Assembly: GCA_910579225.1 (NCBI GenBank)
Contig: CAJTTI010000010.1
Location: 1-64,000, forward strand
Source of the DNA: an uncultured Lachnospiraceae bacterium
Lineage (GTDB): Bacteria > Bacillota > Clostridia > Lachnospirales > Lachnospiraceae
Direction of reading: 5' to 3'
Length of the DNA: 64,000 bases
Shown: positions 45,229 to 55,033 of the stretch, one piece after another
Numbering within the stretch: position 1 is the first letter of the stretch
How the letters are laid out: the number at the start of each line of letters is the position of its first letter
Program-made: the position numbers and the translations under genes
Notes under the pieces: model-generated
Databases searched by the model: none
Told to the model about the DNA's origin: nothing
The model's input: only the letters and a program-made list of their open reading frames with translations

Positions 45229-46133
45229 ATCATATACGGTTGGAAGCAGAAGAAAATGTTCCAGGTGAAAGACTGGACAAATATTTAGGAACGATTCTTA
45301 CAGACCAGTCCAGATCATATCTGCAGAAACTGATCAAAGAAGGGGCTGTTCTGGTCAATGGAAAGCCTGTGAAGGCCAGCTATCGGATGGAAGAAGAGGA
45401 CCATATTGAGATTTTGATGCCGGAACCGGAAGAACCTGAGATCCCGGCGGAAGACATTCCGCTGGATATTCTCTATGAAGATGAAGATTTACTGATTGTA
45501 AACAAACCAAAAGGAATGGTCGTTCATCCTGCTGCAGGCCATCGGACCGGAACCCTTGTGAATGCGGTTCTGTATCACTGTAAAGGCTGTTTGTCAGGGA
45601 TCAATGGGATCATGCGTCCGGGAATCGTCCATCGGATTGACCGGGATACCACCGGGGCTCTGGTAATCTGCAAAAACGATTACGCCCACAATCATGTGGC
45701 AAAGCAGCTGAAAGAGCATACGATTACCCGAAGATATCTGGCTGTGATTACAGGAGTGATCAAAGAAGAGGAAGGAACCATAGATTCGCCTATTGGCAGA
45801 CATCCCACAGAGAGAAAAAAGATGGCTGCAGGAGTGAAGAATGGAAAACGGGCCGTAACACACTACAAGGTACTACAGCGCTATGAAGGTCATACATTGG
45901 TTGAATGCAGGCTGGAGACTGGACGCACGCATCAAATTCGCGTGCATATGGCTTCCATTCATCATCCGATTCTGGGTGATACCGTCTATGGTTCTCCGAA
46001 GAATCCTTATCATTTAGAAGGGCAGGTACTACATGCCAGAGTGTTGGGGCTTGTGCACCCGGTGACAGGAACGTATATTGAGACGGAGGCTCCTTTACCA
46101 AAATATTTTCAGAATTTGTTGAAAAAACTATAA
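45225..46133 (+). CDS. RluA/RluD-family 23S rRNA pseudouridine synthase
   Basis: A 302-residue pseudouridine synthase. The N-terminal S4 RNA-binding domain (ERLDKYLGTILTDQSRSYLQ) is followed by the catalytic domain with the nucleophilic aspartate in GIVHRIDRDTTGALVI and RLETGRTHQIRVHMA. It starts with GTG overlapping the lspA stop, the usual lspA-rluD pairing in Firmicutes. The exact target uridine is inferred only from that context. Confidence 0.93.
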   Translation: MNHIRLEAEENVPGERLDKYLGTILTDQSRSYLQKLIKEGAVLVNGKPVKASYRMEEEDHIEILMPEPEEPEIPAEDIPLDILYEDEDLLIVNKPKGMVVHPAAGHRTGTLVNAVLYHCKGCLSGINGIMRPGIVHRIDRDTTGALVICKNDYAHNHVAKQLKEHTITRRYLAVITGVIKEEEGTIDSPIGRHPTERKKMAAGVKNGKRAVTHYKVLQRYEGHTLVECRLETGRTHQIRVHMASIHHPILGDTVYGSPKNPYHLEGQVLHARVLGLVHPVTGTYIETEAPLPKYFQNLLKKL

Positions 46134-46137
46134 ATGC

Positions 46138-46166
46138 TTGAATTCTTCTGCTTGTTGTACTATAAT
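46138..46166 (+). promoter_or_regulatory. Promoter of the unknown gene and cstA
   Basis: -35 TTGAAT (46138-46143), a 17-base spacer and a perfect -10 TATAAT (46161-46166), followed by a leader of about 70 bases. Confidence 0.75.
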
Positions 46167-46244
46167 GTTAAGGAATGTTTAGAAAGTTTATACTTTTTTT
46201 ATAAATGCAGAGATAAAAATTACAGGTAGATTGGAGAAACGCAG

Positions 46245-46763
46245 ATGCAGTATACGAGAGAGGCTGCCATAGCACGTCTGCTGAAAAGTTTTGAAACATA
46301 CTATAATATCCATAGATTTGATCATGAACAGGTTCCGGTCATAGCCCGCTGTGATTTTTTTGAGCATTCTCAAAAGTATGTGATTTCCAAAAAAGCGGAA
46401 CTGTGGTCTGCAGATTGTGAAGAATTTCTCTATCTGCTTGACATTCCGCATCTGACGCTTCCGCTCTATGAACAGTGGAGGGATCACATATACAAAGATG
46501 GTATGGAACTTTTGCATATCGGACCAGGGCATATGTATTCTTTTATTACACCCGTTTTCGTCTGTGATACTTGTGAGGAAGACGCGAGAAAGGCATTGAA
46601 AAAATGCCGCATTTACAAAAGTTTTCATTTTTCGCTGCATGGCTGGATGGATTATCATACAGCGGTGGTTGATCTTGGAAAAAGCAGGGTTGATGCTAAC
46701 CGCAGCGGTCATCATACAGCGAAAATTTTGAAAAAAGTACTATATTCGCAAACCAACAAATAG
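46245..46763 (+). CDS. Conserved-looking protein of unknown function before cstA
   Basis: A 172-residue soluble protein I do not recognise. It opens with REAAIARLLKSFETYYNIHR and has a HxxxHTAVVDLG-like region near the C-terminus (GWMDYHTAVVDLGKSRVD), plus a CDTCEEDARKALKKC segment. The start lies 10 bases after TTGGAGA. It shares a promoter with cstA 14 bases downstream, suggesting a link with pyruvate or peptide uptake; this is inference. Confidence 0.65.
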   Translation: MQYTREAAIARLLKSFETYYNIHRFDHEQVPVIARCDFFEHSQKYVISKKAELWSADCEEFLYLLDIPHLTLPLYEQWRDHIYKDGMELLHIGPGHMYSFITPVFVCDTCEEDARKALKKCRIYKSFHFSLHGWMDYHTAVVDLGKSRVDANRSGHHTAKILKKVLYSQTNK

Positions 46764-46777
46764 AAGGGAGAGTTAGT

Positions 46778-48502
<1,725 letters not shown>

Positions 48503-48544
48503 GCAAAACACCAGACATAAGCAGATGTCTGAACCATAGCGAAG

Positions 48545-48576
48545 AAGGAGATACCGGATGCTGGTATCTCCTTTTT
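48545..48576 (+). terminator. Terminator after cstA
   Basis: An 11-bp stem, AAGGAGATACC with GGTATCTCCTT, a 7-base loop and a T5 run. Confidence 0.92.
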
Positions 48577-48580
48577 CACG

Positions 48581-48609
48581 TTTACAATTATCGGTTTCTG
48601 TGATATAAT
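48581..48609 (+). promoter_or_regulatory. Promoter of the HPr-like gene
   Basis: -35 TTTACA (48581-48586), a 17-base spacer, perfect -10 TATAAT (48604-48609). The leader of about 145 bases is unusually long for an 85-codon gene and contains two inverted repeats. Confidence 0.75.
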
Positions 48610-48617
48610 CAATAACA

Positions 48618-48643
48618 TCCAAATGAATTAATTTATGCATTTG
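48618..48643 (+). promoter_or_regulatory. Hairpin at the 5' end of the HPr transcript
   Basis: CCAAATG (48618-48624) pairs with CATTTGG (48637-48643), with extra A/T pairing inside. It begins 9 bases after the -10 box, so it would form the very 5' end of the mRNA and may stabilise it. Confidence 0.4.
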
Positions 48644-48665
48644 GCGTGTGGTGAATGTGATGATG

Positions 48666-48683
48666 GATTACATATTTGTAATC
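48666..48683 (+). promoter_or_regulatory. Perfect palindrome in the HPr leader
   Basis: GATTACA-N4-TGTAATC, a perfect 7-bp inverted repeat about 60 bases downstream of the promoter and 80 bases before the start codon. It could be an operator or an RNA stem. No regulator can be named. Confidence 0.4.
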
Positions 48684-48762
48684 AAAAGAGTATCTAAAAA
48701 CGGTTGGCCGGACAGGATGCCTGAGGGCAGAGACAGTCGGATATACAGATCAGGAGGGAGAT

Positions 48763-49020
48763 ATGAAGACATTTCAGTATACGATCAAAGAGGAACTGGG
48801 GATGCACGCGAGACCGGCGGGCCTTATATTGCAGCTGGCCAAAGAGTTTGACAGTCATATCGTACTTTCTAATAAAGGAAACAGCGGAGATCTGAAGAGA
48901 CTTATGTCAGTGGTCGGCCTGGATATTCAGTATCAGGATACAGTAACGGTGACAGTAGAGGGACCGGATGAGGATGTGGCAACAGAAGAGATGTTCGCAT
49001 TTTTTGAAGAAAACCTTTGA
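48763..49020 (+). CDS. HPr-family phosphocarrier protein lacking Ser46
   Basis: An 85-residue HPr-like protein. The PTS phosphorylation site His15 is in GMHARPAG, exactly placed. Aligned without gaps to Bacillus HPr, position 46 (Ser, the target of HPr kinase) is Arg here (DLKRLMSVVGL). It could therefore accept phosphate from enzyme I at His15 but not be regulated at residue 46, and so should not serve as the CcpA co-repressor. It has its own promoter and terminator and no PTS genes nearby. The main PtsH may be elsewhere. Confidence 0.88.
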   Translation: MKTFQYTIKEELGMHARPAGLILQLAKEFDSHIVLSNKGNSGDLKRLMSVVGLDIQYQDTVTVTVEGPDEDVATEEMFAFFEENL

Positions 49021-49047
49021 GGAAATCAGTGGCAACATGCAAATATA

Positions 49048-49080
49048 AAAGGACTGGTCCTTTGGGACGAGTCCTGTTTT
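49048..49080 (+). terminator. Terminator after the HPr-like gene
   Basis: AGGACT (49050-49055) pairs with AGTCCT (49070-49075), with a nested GTCC/GGAC pairing, ahead of GTTTT and behind an A-run. The ftsK gene starts 26 bases later, so ftsK may be transcribed by read-through or from an unseen promoter. Confidence 0.7.
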
Positions 49081-49105
49081 ATGACAGAAAGACAGGAAAA
49101 ACAGT

Positions 49106-51697
49106 ATGAGTGGAACCAGACAAGGAAGAAGCAGAAAAGGTACGGCTTCCGGGAAAAAAAGCACAGGGAAAAAGAATACAGGCTCCGTAAAGGCGGCAGC
49201 AGGCCAGAAGAATGATATTTGGGAGGAAATCCGCCTGGTTGCATTAATGATCCTGTCAGGGATTCTTTTTTTCAGCAATTTTGGGTTCGGAGGCAAAATC
49301 GGAGGCATCATGAGCGGCGTTCTGTTCGGGTGTGTAGGTCTTTTTGCCTATGTTTTTCCGGTGGTGGTAATCCTTCTGGTACTTTTTTCACTGGCGAATC
49401 GGGAGAATCTGATTGCGGCGATCAAGATTGTGGGTGCAGTGCTGGGTTCTGTAGCAGTGGGAGCGCTTCTGCATCTGTTAACCATGTCCGGTTCAGACGT
49501 ATACGGCTGGAAAGAGATCTATGACTATTGTGCAGAGTACCGGACAGGAGGCGGTCTGATCGGCGGCTTGGTGTCAGGAATATTAAAGGATGCGTTTGGC
49601 CTGATTGGTGCTTATCTGGTACTTTTGGGGATTTTAATTATCTGTATGGTGATTGTCACGGAGCGTTCTTTTGTGCGTGGAATGTCCAGGGGAAGCAGAA
49701 AAGTATATGAGTCTGCAAAACAGGATATGGAACGCCGGAGAGAAGCAGCGATAATACGGAAAGAAGAGAAAAAAGAGCAGAGACTGGAAAAAAAGATCAG
49801 TGGCGTATCTTCAGATTTGACCATTCAGAAGCGGCAGAGCAATGGACTGCGGGAAATTACGTCTGCAGATCATGCGTCTGTGTATTCGGAGGAAGAGGTA
49901 TTTCCGGACCTGGACACCCCTGTGGAGATGCAGTATGATCTGCTGTGTAAAGCAAAGGCCCAGAGTCCCGCAGGGACGACAGAAAAGAATGCTCTGAGGA
50001 TGGAAGAGAAAGCAGAAGAAATCTCCTTCAGCGAAGAAGATCTGTTAAAGCATGCGCTGAGCAGACGGGAACTGGAGAGCGGGAAGCTGGAAAGGCAGGA
50101 GGAATCACCAGTCAGAACCTTGGAGGAACGCCCGGAACTGGCAGAACGAGTGAAAGAATTGGAGCAGGAGCGAACCGAAGATACGATGCCTGCAGATGTC
50201 AGTCAGAATACGTCCATGGCATATCAGTATCCTCCGATATCTCTTCTGAAAGCACCAAAACGGGAGAAGGGCAAAAAGGATGCTTCCATACAGCTTCAGG
50301 AGACGGCGCAGCATTTGCAGCAGATCATGGAAGACTTTGGTGTAAAAGCTACAGTGACAAATGCAAGCCAGGGGCCGGCAGTGACCAGGTATGAGGTTCA
50401 GCCGGCGCATGGAGTCAAGGTAAGTAAGATTGTTGCGCTTTCAGATGATATCAAATTGAATCTCGCAGTTCCGGATATTCGGATTGAAGCTCCGATTCCC
50501 GGAAAAGCTGCGGTGGGAATCGAGGTTCCGAATAAAGAAAATTCGACGGTAATGTTTCGGGAGCTTCTGGAATCTGAGGAATTCCGGAACCATAAATCAC
50601 GGATTGCATTTGCAGTGGGGAAAGATATCGGGGGCAATATTATGGTTACAGATATTGCCAAGATGCCTCATCTTCTGATTGCCGGAGCGACGGGGTCCGG
50701 TAAATCGGTGTGTATCAATACGCTGATTATGAGTATTTTATATAAAGCGCGTCCAGATGAGGTCAAACTAATTATGGTGGATCCAAAGGTGGTGGAGTTG
50801 AGTACTTATAACGGAATTCCCCATCTTCTGATTCCGGTGGTGACCGATCCTAAAAAAGCAGCAGGAGCGTTGAACTGGGCAGTAGCAGAGATGATGGGCA
50901 GGTACAATAAATTTGCAGAGCTTAATGTTCGGAATATTGAAGGCTATAATAACAAGATTGATTCCATAGCAGAGATTGAAGATGATCACAAGCCGGAGAA
51001 GATGCCTCAGATTGTGATCATTGTGGACGAGCTTGCAGATCTGATGATGGTGTCTCCCGGCGAAGTGGAGGATGCCATCTGCCGTCTTGCACAGCTTGCC
51101 CGGGCTGCAGGTATCCATCTGATCATTGCCACACAGAGGCCGTCCGTCAATGTCATTACTGGTCTGATCAAGGCTAATATGCCTTCCAGAATCGCATTTG
51201 CGGTATCTTCAGGGGTGGATTCCAGGACGATTCTGGATATGAATGGGGCAGAGAAGCTGCTTGGAAAAGGAGATATGCTCTTTTCGCCCTATGGACTGCC
51301 CAAGCCGCTTCGGGTGCAGGGGGCGTTTGTATCGGATGCCGAGGTAAGCGCTGTTGTGGAATATCTGAGCAGCCAGAGTACAGGCACGGATACCAGACTG
51401 GAAGAGCAGATGCTTGAGAAAATGAAGGAAGTACAGGCAGCGGGAAGTGTTTCTGCTGAGACAGGCGGCAATGATAAGGATGTGCTTTTTGCAGAAGCCG
51501 GAAAATTCCTGATCGAAAAGGATAAAGCATCTATCGGAATGCTTCAGAGATGGTTTAAGATTGGGTTTAACCGTGCGGCCAGAATCATGGATCAACTTGC
51601 GGATGCAGGCGTTGTGGGAGAAGAAGAAGGAACGAAGCCAAGGAAAATACTGATGTCCATGGAAGAGTTCGAACAATATATAGAAGAATGTCTGTAA
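49106..51697 (+). CDS. ftsK: DNA translocase FtsK/SpoIIIE
   Basis: Membrane-anchored ATP-driven DNA pump for chromosome segregation at septa (863 residues). Four transmembrane segments lie at about residues 45-190, then a charged linker (about 200-380), then the motor: Walker A GATGSGKSVCINT, Walker B QIVIIVDELADLMM and RPSVNVITGLIKANMPSR. The C-terminal gamma winged-helix (ASIGMLQRWFKIGFNRAARI) reads orienting sequences. FtsK and SpoIIIE cannot be separated by sequence alone. Confidence 0.96.
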   Translation: MSGTRQGRSRKGTASGKKSTGKKNTGSVKAAAGQKNDIWEEIRLVALMILSGILFFSNFGFGGKIGGIMSGVLFGCVGLFAYVFPVVVILLVLFSLANRENLIAAIKIVGAVLGSVAVGALLHLLTMSGSDVYGWKEIYDYCAEYRTGGGLIGGLVSGILKDAFGLIGAYLVLLGILIICMVIVTERSFVRGMSRGSRKVYESAKQDMERRREAAIIRKEEKKEQRLEKKISGVSSDLTIQKRQSNGLREITSADHASVYSEEEVFPDLDTPVEMQYDLLCKAKAQSPAGTTEKNALRMEEKAEEISFSEEDLLKHALSRRELESGKLERQEESPVRTLEERPELAERVKELEQERTEDTMPADVSQNTSMAYQYPPISLLKAPKREKGKKDASIQLQETAQHLQQIMEDFGVKATVTNASQGPAVTRYEVQPAHGVKVSKIVALSDDIKLNLAVPDIRIEAPIPGKAAVGIEVPNKENSTVMFRELLESEEFRNHKSRIAFAVGKDIGGNIMVTDIAKMPHLLIAGATGSGKSVCINTLIMSILYKARPDEVKLIMVDPKVVELSTYNGIPHLLIPVVTDPKKAAGALNWAVAEMMGRYNKFAELNVRNIEGYNNKIDSIAEIEDDHKPEKMPQIVIIVDELADLMMVSPGEVEDAICRLAQLARAAGIHLIIATQRPSVNVITGLIKANMPSRIAFAVSSGVDSRTILDMNGAEKLLGKGDMLFSPYGLPKPLRVQGAFVSDAEVSAVVEYLSSQSTGTDTRLEEQMLEKMKEVQAAGSVSAETGGNDKDVLFAEAGKFLIEKDKASIGMLQRWFKIGFNRAARIMDQLADAGVVGEEEGTKPRKILMSMEEFEQYIEECL

Positions 51698-51708
51698 GGA
51701 GGTTTCAT

Positions 51709-52590
51709 ATGGTATGCCAAAAATGTGGAGCCAATGTGCCTGAGGACAAGATTTACTGTGAGAAATGCGGCATGGCCATACAAATGGTGCCGGATTACCG
51801 TCCGGAAGAAGACATTTCCATTGGAGGAGAAGAGAACCAGCGAGAAGATTCTTCCGGCGCGGACAGAATATCGCCGGCAAAAGGATTCTGGAAACGCCAC
51901 TGGAAATGCGGAGTGGCAGGCGTGCTTCTGTTCTTATTCGGGAGTCTGTCATTTCAGGCTGCATATGACTATGTACGGTCCGGGGAAGAAACCATGACCA
52001 AACCGTTGGAACCTGAGACCAGAATGCTGCCCGGCTGCCCGAAGTTTGGTATTGAACCGGGAACTTACAGTTATTCTCCCATGGTGACTCTCTCATACCA
52101 TTCTGAATATGATGGCGATATTTATTATACGACAGATGGTACAACACCCGATGAAGAGAGCAGGTGCTATCAGTCTTCCTTTTCTGTGGGAGAAGGAATG
52201 ACCGTTGTCAGGGCCGTTTTTATCAGAAGCGACGGGATGCAAAGTGAGGAGGCGTCAGGAACTTATCATGTAGAATTTCACTATCCGGATGAACCTATAT
52301 TCAGCATTCCGTCAGGAACCTATGTGGGCGGACTTTCTGTGACCATAACTTCCGGAGAGGACTGCAGAATCTATTATACAACCAATGGAGAAGAACCAGG
52401 ACCGCAATCCAGGCTTTATCGGGGGCCGGTTACGATTCCTCCGGGGCTTACGGTACTCCAGGCAGTTGCCATTGATGAAGACGGAGGAAGCAGCGGAATC
52501 GTGGAGGCAATCTACAATGTGTCGGAAAATTCTGGGACATTGGGAGAGGAAAATGATGGATTTGCAGCAGAAGTTCCTGTAAATCAATAA
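51709..52590 (+). CDS. Zinc-ribbon membrane protein with two chitobiase-C-terminal-like (CHB_HEX) repeats
   Basis: A 293-residue protein. A cytoplasmic zinc ribbon (CQKCG...CEKCG, residues 3-24) is followed by one transmembrane segment at about residues 70-88 and two extracytoplasmic repeats of the FN3-associated/CHB_HEX_C type: DIYYTTDGTTPDEES around 140-155 and CRIYYTTNGEEPGPQS around 220-240. The start was placed 6 bases after AAGGAGG. It follows ftsK by 11 bases. Function unknown; such proteins may link an internal signal to the cell surface. Confidence 0.75.
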   Translation: MVCQKCGANVPEDKIYCEKCGMAIQMVPDYRPEEDISIGGEENQREDSSGADRISPAKGFWKRHWKCGVAGVLLFLFGSLSFQAAYDYVRSGEETMTKPLEPETRMLPGCPKFGIEPGTYSYSPMVTLSYHSEYDGDIYYTTDGTTPDEESRCYQSSFSVGEGMTVVRAVFIRSDGMQSEEASGTYHVEFHYPDEPIFSIPSGTYVGGLSVTITSGEDCRIYYTTNGEEPGPQSRLYRGPVTIPPGLTVLQAVAIDEDGGSSGIVEAIYNVSENSGTLGEENDGFAAEVPVNQ

Positions 52591-52597
52591 TTTTTTA

Positions 52598-52626
52598 TTG
52601 AAATATCAGCAATTTTGCATTATGAT
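52598..52626 (+). promoter_or_regulatory. Promoter of the nfnAB operon
   Basis: -35 TTGAAA (52598-52603), a 17-base spacer, -10 TATGAT (52621-52626). Two interlocking inverted repeats overlap and follow it (see next entry). Confidence 0.75.
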
Positions 52627-52668
52627 AAGAAAAGGTGATTTGTAGTTGTTGTGTAAAATTGCTACAAA
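52608..52668 (+). promoter_or_regulatory. Interlocking inverted repeats around the nfnAB promoter
   Basis: AGCAATTTT (52608-52616, in the promoter spacer) is the exact reverse complement of AAAATTGCT (52655-52663). TTTGTAG (52639-52645) is the exact reverse complement of CTACAAA (52662-52668). The right arms overlap by two bases. The first pair spans the -10 box and transcription start, fitting a DNA operator; the second lies in the leader just before the ribosome site and could also be an RNA stem. A Rex site was considered but the sequence does not match it well. Confidence 0.4.
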
Positions 52669-52684
52669 GTTTAGGAGGAAGCAT

Positions 52685-53569
52685 ATGTTTAAGATTTTGG
52701 AAGCAGAGCAGCTCTCTGCGAGTGTCTACAAGCAGGTGATTCATGCACCACGCGTAGCAAAGTCCTGCGAGCCGGGACAGTTTATCATTGTAAGAGTAGA
52801 TGAGACTGCGGAACGTATTCCGCTGACGATCTGCGATTATGACAGAGAAGCAGGAACCATCACACTGGCGTTTCAGCCCATCGGCGTGTCCACGCATAAA
52901 CTGGTCGCTTTAAAAGCTGGAGATGAGATTGCCGATTTTGTAGGTCCTCTCGGCCGTCCGTCCGAGCTGGTAACGGATGATTTTGAGGAAGTAAAGAAGA
53001 AAAAAGTTGTTTTTATTGCCGGCGGCGTAGGTACGGCTCCTGTATATCCTCAAGCGAAATGGTTGCATGATCATGGGATCGAATGCGATATTATCGTGGG
53101 AGCAAGAACAAAGGATCTTTTGATTCTGGAAGAAGAGATGAGTAAAGTGGGAAACCTGTATCTGTGTACAGATGACGGAAGCTATGGGTTCCATGGAGTC
53201 GGCACGGCAATGTTGGAGAAGCTGGTGAGCGAAGGCCATCACTATGATCTGTGTGTGGCAATCGGTCCCATGATTATGATGAAATTTGCATGTATGACTA
53301 CGAAGAAGCTGGGGATTCCCACGATTGTCAGTATGAATCCGATCATGGTGGACGGAACCGGCATGTGTGGAGCCTGCCGTGTGCTTGTAGGGGATGAAGT
53401 GAAATTTGCATGCGTGGACGGTCCGGAATTTGACGGCCATAAGATTGATTTTGAACAGGCGATGAAGAGAGCAGCTATGTATAAGACGGAAGAAGGAAGA
53501 CGTCTTCTGAAGTTCCAGGAAGGCGATACGCATCATGGTGGCTGCGGAAATTGCGGAGGTGATAAATAA
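52685..53569 (+). CDS. nfnA: NfnA: NADH-dependent ferredoxin:NADP+ oxidoreductase, small subunit
   Basis: A 294-residue flavoprotein subunit of the electron-bifurcating transhydrogenase NfnAB. It has the FAD-binding RIPLTICDYDR, the NAD-binding FIAGGVGTAPVYPQA, and near the C-terminus a [2Fe-2S] cysteine motif (DGTGMCGACRV plus FACVDGPEFDGH). The start follows TAGGAGGAAGC; an upstream in-frame start lacks a ribosome site. Its stop overlaps the nfnB start (TAATG). It resembles dihydroorotate dehydrogenase electron-transfer subunits, but the partner gene settles the assignment. Confidence 0.92.
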   Translation: MFKILEAEQLSASVYKQVIHAPRVAKSCEPGQFIIVRVDETAERIPLTICDYDREAGTITLAFQPIGVSTHKLVALKAGDEIADFVGPLGRPSELVTDDFEEVKKKKVVFIAGGVGTAPVYPQAKWLHDHGIECDIIVGARTKDLLILEEEMSKVGNLYLCTDDGSYGFHGVGTAMLEKLVSEGHHYDLCVAIGPMIMMKFACMTTKKLGIPTIVSMNPIMVDGTGMCGACRVLVGDEVKFACVDGPEFDGHKIDFEQAMKRAAMYKTEEGRRLLKFQEGDTHHGGCGNCGGDK

Positions 53570-54957
53570 TGGCAGATGTGTTAAAGAAAATACCGGTCCG
53601 GGAGCAGGATGCTAAAGTTCGTGCAACCAATTTTGAAGAAGTATGTTACGGCTATAATAAAGAAGAAGCAGTGGAGGAATCCCAGCGTTGTATCACCTGT
53701 AAGAATGCCAAATGTGTACAGGGGTGCCCGGTATCCATTGATATTCCTGCATTTATTGCGGCAGTGAAAGAAGAGAAGTTTGAAGAGGCATTCCAGATTA
53801 TCAGTAAGTCCTCTGCACTTCCTGCAGTTTGCGGACGTGTCTGTCCTCAGGAGAGCCAGTGTGAGGGAAAGTGTATCCGTGGAATCAAAGGCGATCCCAT
53901 TTCTATTGGCAAACTGGAGCGTTTTGTGGCAGACTGGGCCCGTGAGAATGGGATTAAACCGGAAGCTCCGGCAGAGAAGAATGGTAAAAAAGTAGCGGTG
54001 ATCGGTTCCGGTCCTTCCGGTTTGACCTGTGCCGGAGATCTTGCCAAACTTGGCTATGATGTGACAATCTTCGAAGCATTACATAAAGCAGGTGGTGTTC
54101 TGGTCTATGGAATTCCTGAATTCCGTCTTCCGAAGGATCGTGTAGTAGGCCCGGAAGTGGAGAATGTAAAAGCACTGGGTGTTAAGATTGAGACAGACGT
54201 GATCGTGGGAAGAACGGTTAAGCTGGATGATCTGATTGAGGATGAAGGGTTTGATGCGGTATTCATCGGTTCCGGCGCAGGCCTTCCAAAGTTTATGGGG
54301 ATTCCGGGCGAGACTGCCTGCGGCGTTCTCTCTGCCAATGAGTATCTGACCAGGAATAACCTGATGAAAGCATTTAATGAGGAGTATGACACACCAATTG
54401 TGCGGGGTGAGAAAGTGGTCGTCGTGGGCGGCGGCAATGTGGCCATGGACGCTGCGCGTACGGCACTTCGACTTGGTGCAGAGACTCACATTGTATACAG
54501 GAGAAGTGAAGAAGAGCTTCCGGCTCGTGTGGAAGAAGTACATCATGCAAAAGAAGAGGGGATTATCTTTGATCTTCTGACCAATCCGGTGGAGATTCTT
54601 GTAAATGAGAATGATTGGGTAACCGGCATTAAATGTATCCGTATGGAACTGGGAGAGCCGGATGCTTCCGGCAGACGCCGTCCGGTGGAAGTGCCTGGAT
54701 CTGAGTTCACCATTGACTGTGATACAGTCATCATGTCGCTGGGTACTTCGCCGAATCCGTTGATTTCTTCTACTACTAAAGGCCTGGAAATCAACCGGAG
54801 ACAGTGTATTGTTGCCACAGAGGATACAGGTGCAACATCCAAGGAAGGTGTATATGCAGGAGGAGATGCAGTGACCGGAGCAGCTACTGTTATTCTGGCC
54901 ATGGGTGCCGGGAAAGCGGCTGCAAAAGGAATCCATGAATATCTGAGCGCAAAATAA
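53569..54957 (+). CDS. nfnB: NfnB: NADH-dependent ferredoxin:NADP+ oxidoreductase, large subunit (GltA-like)
   Basis: A 462-residue subunit homologous to the small subunit of glutamate synthase. N-terminal [4Fe-4S]-binding cysteines are in RCITCKNAKCVQGCP and VCGRVCPQESQCEGKC. Two dinucleotide folds follow: VAVIGSGPSGLTCAGDLA and VVVVGGGNVAMDAARTALR, and the FAD-closing YAGGDAVTGAATVILAMGAG. With NfnA it couples NADPH, NADH and reduced ferredoxin pools. No glutamate synthase large subunit is adjacent. Confidence 0.93.
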   Translation: MADVLKKIPVREQDAKVRATNFEEVCYGYNKEEAVEESQRCITCKNAKCVQGCPVSIDIPAFIAAVKEEKFEEAFQIISKSSALPAVCGRVCPQESQCEGKCIRGIKGDPISIGKLERFVADWARENGIKPEAPAEKNGKKVAVIGSGPSGLTCAGDLAKLGYDVTIFEALHKAGGVLVYGIPEFRLPKDRVVGPEVENVKALGVKIETDVIVGRTVKLDDLIEDEGFDAVFIGSGAGLPKFMGIPGETACGVLSANEYLTRNNLMKAFNEEYDTPIVRGEKVVVVGGGNVAMDAARTALRLGAETHIVYRRSEEELPARVEEVHHAKEEGIIFDLLTNPVEILVNENDWVTGIKCIRMELGEPDASGRRRPVEVPGSEFTIDCDTVIMSLGTSPNPLISSTTKGLEINRRQCIVATEDTGATSKEGVYAGGDAVTGAATVILAMGAGKAAAKGIHEYLSAK

Positions 54958-54975
54958 ATAAAATCAGAACAAAAT

Positions 54976-55021
54976 AAAACAGTCTGCAGGATTGCCGTTT
55001 CAGGTTTCCGCAGACTGTTTT
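54976..55021. terminator. Bidirectional terminator between nfnB and a convergent gene
   Basis: A perfect 12-bp inverted repeat, AAAACAGTCTGC with GCAGACTGTTTT, with a T-run on both strands. It can serve nfnAB on the plus strand and the zinc-ribbon gene on the minus strand, whose stop is at 55034. Confidence 0.9.
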
Positions 55022-55033
55022 ATTTCTGTCTTT

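Noticed and set aside
48648..48851. A 67-codon frame in the HPr leader
   Set aside because: It runs into the HPr gene in another frame, has no ribosome site, and its second half is a shadow of HPr.
52639..52668. Rex redox-repressor site before nfnA
   Set aside because: The expected TTGTGAA-type arms with correct spacing are not present; the symmetry is of a different sequence.
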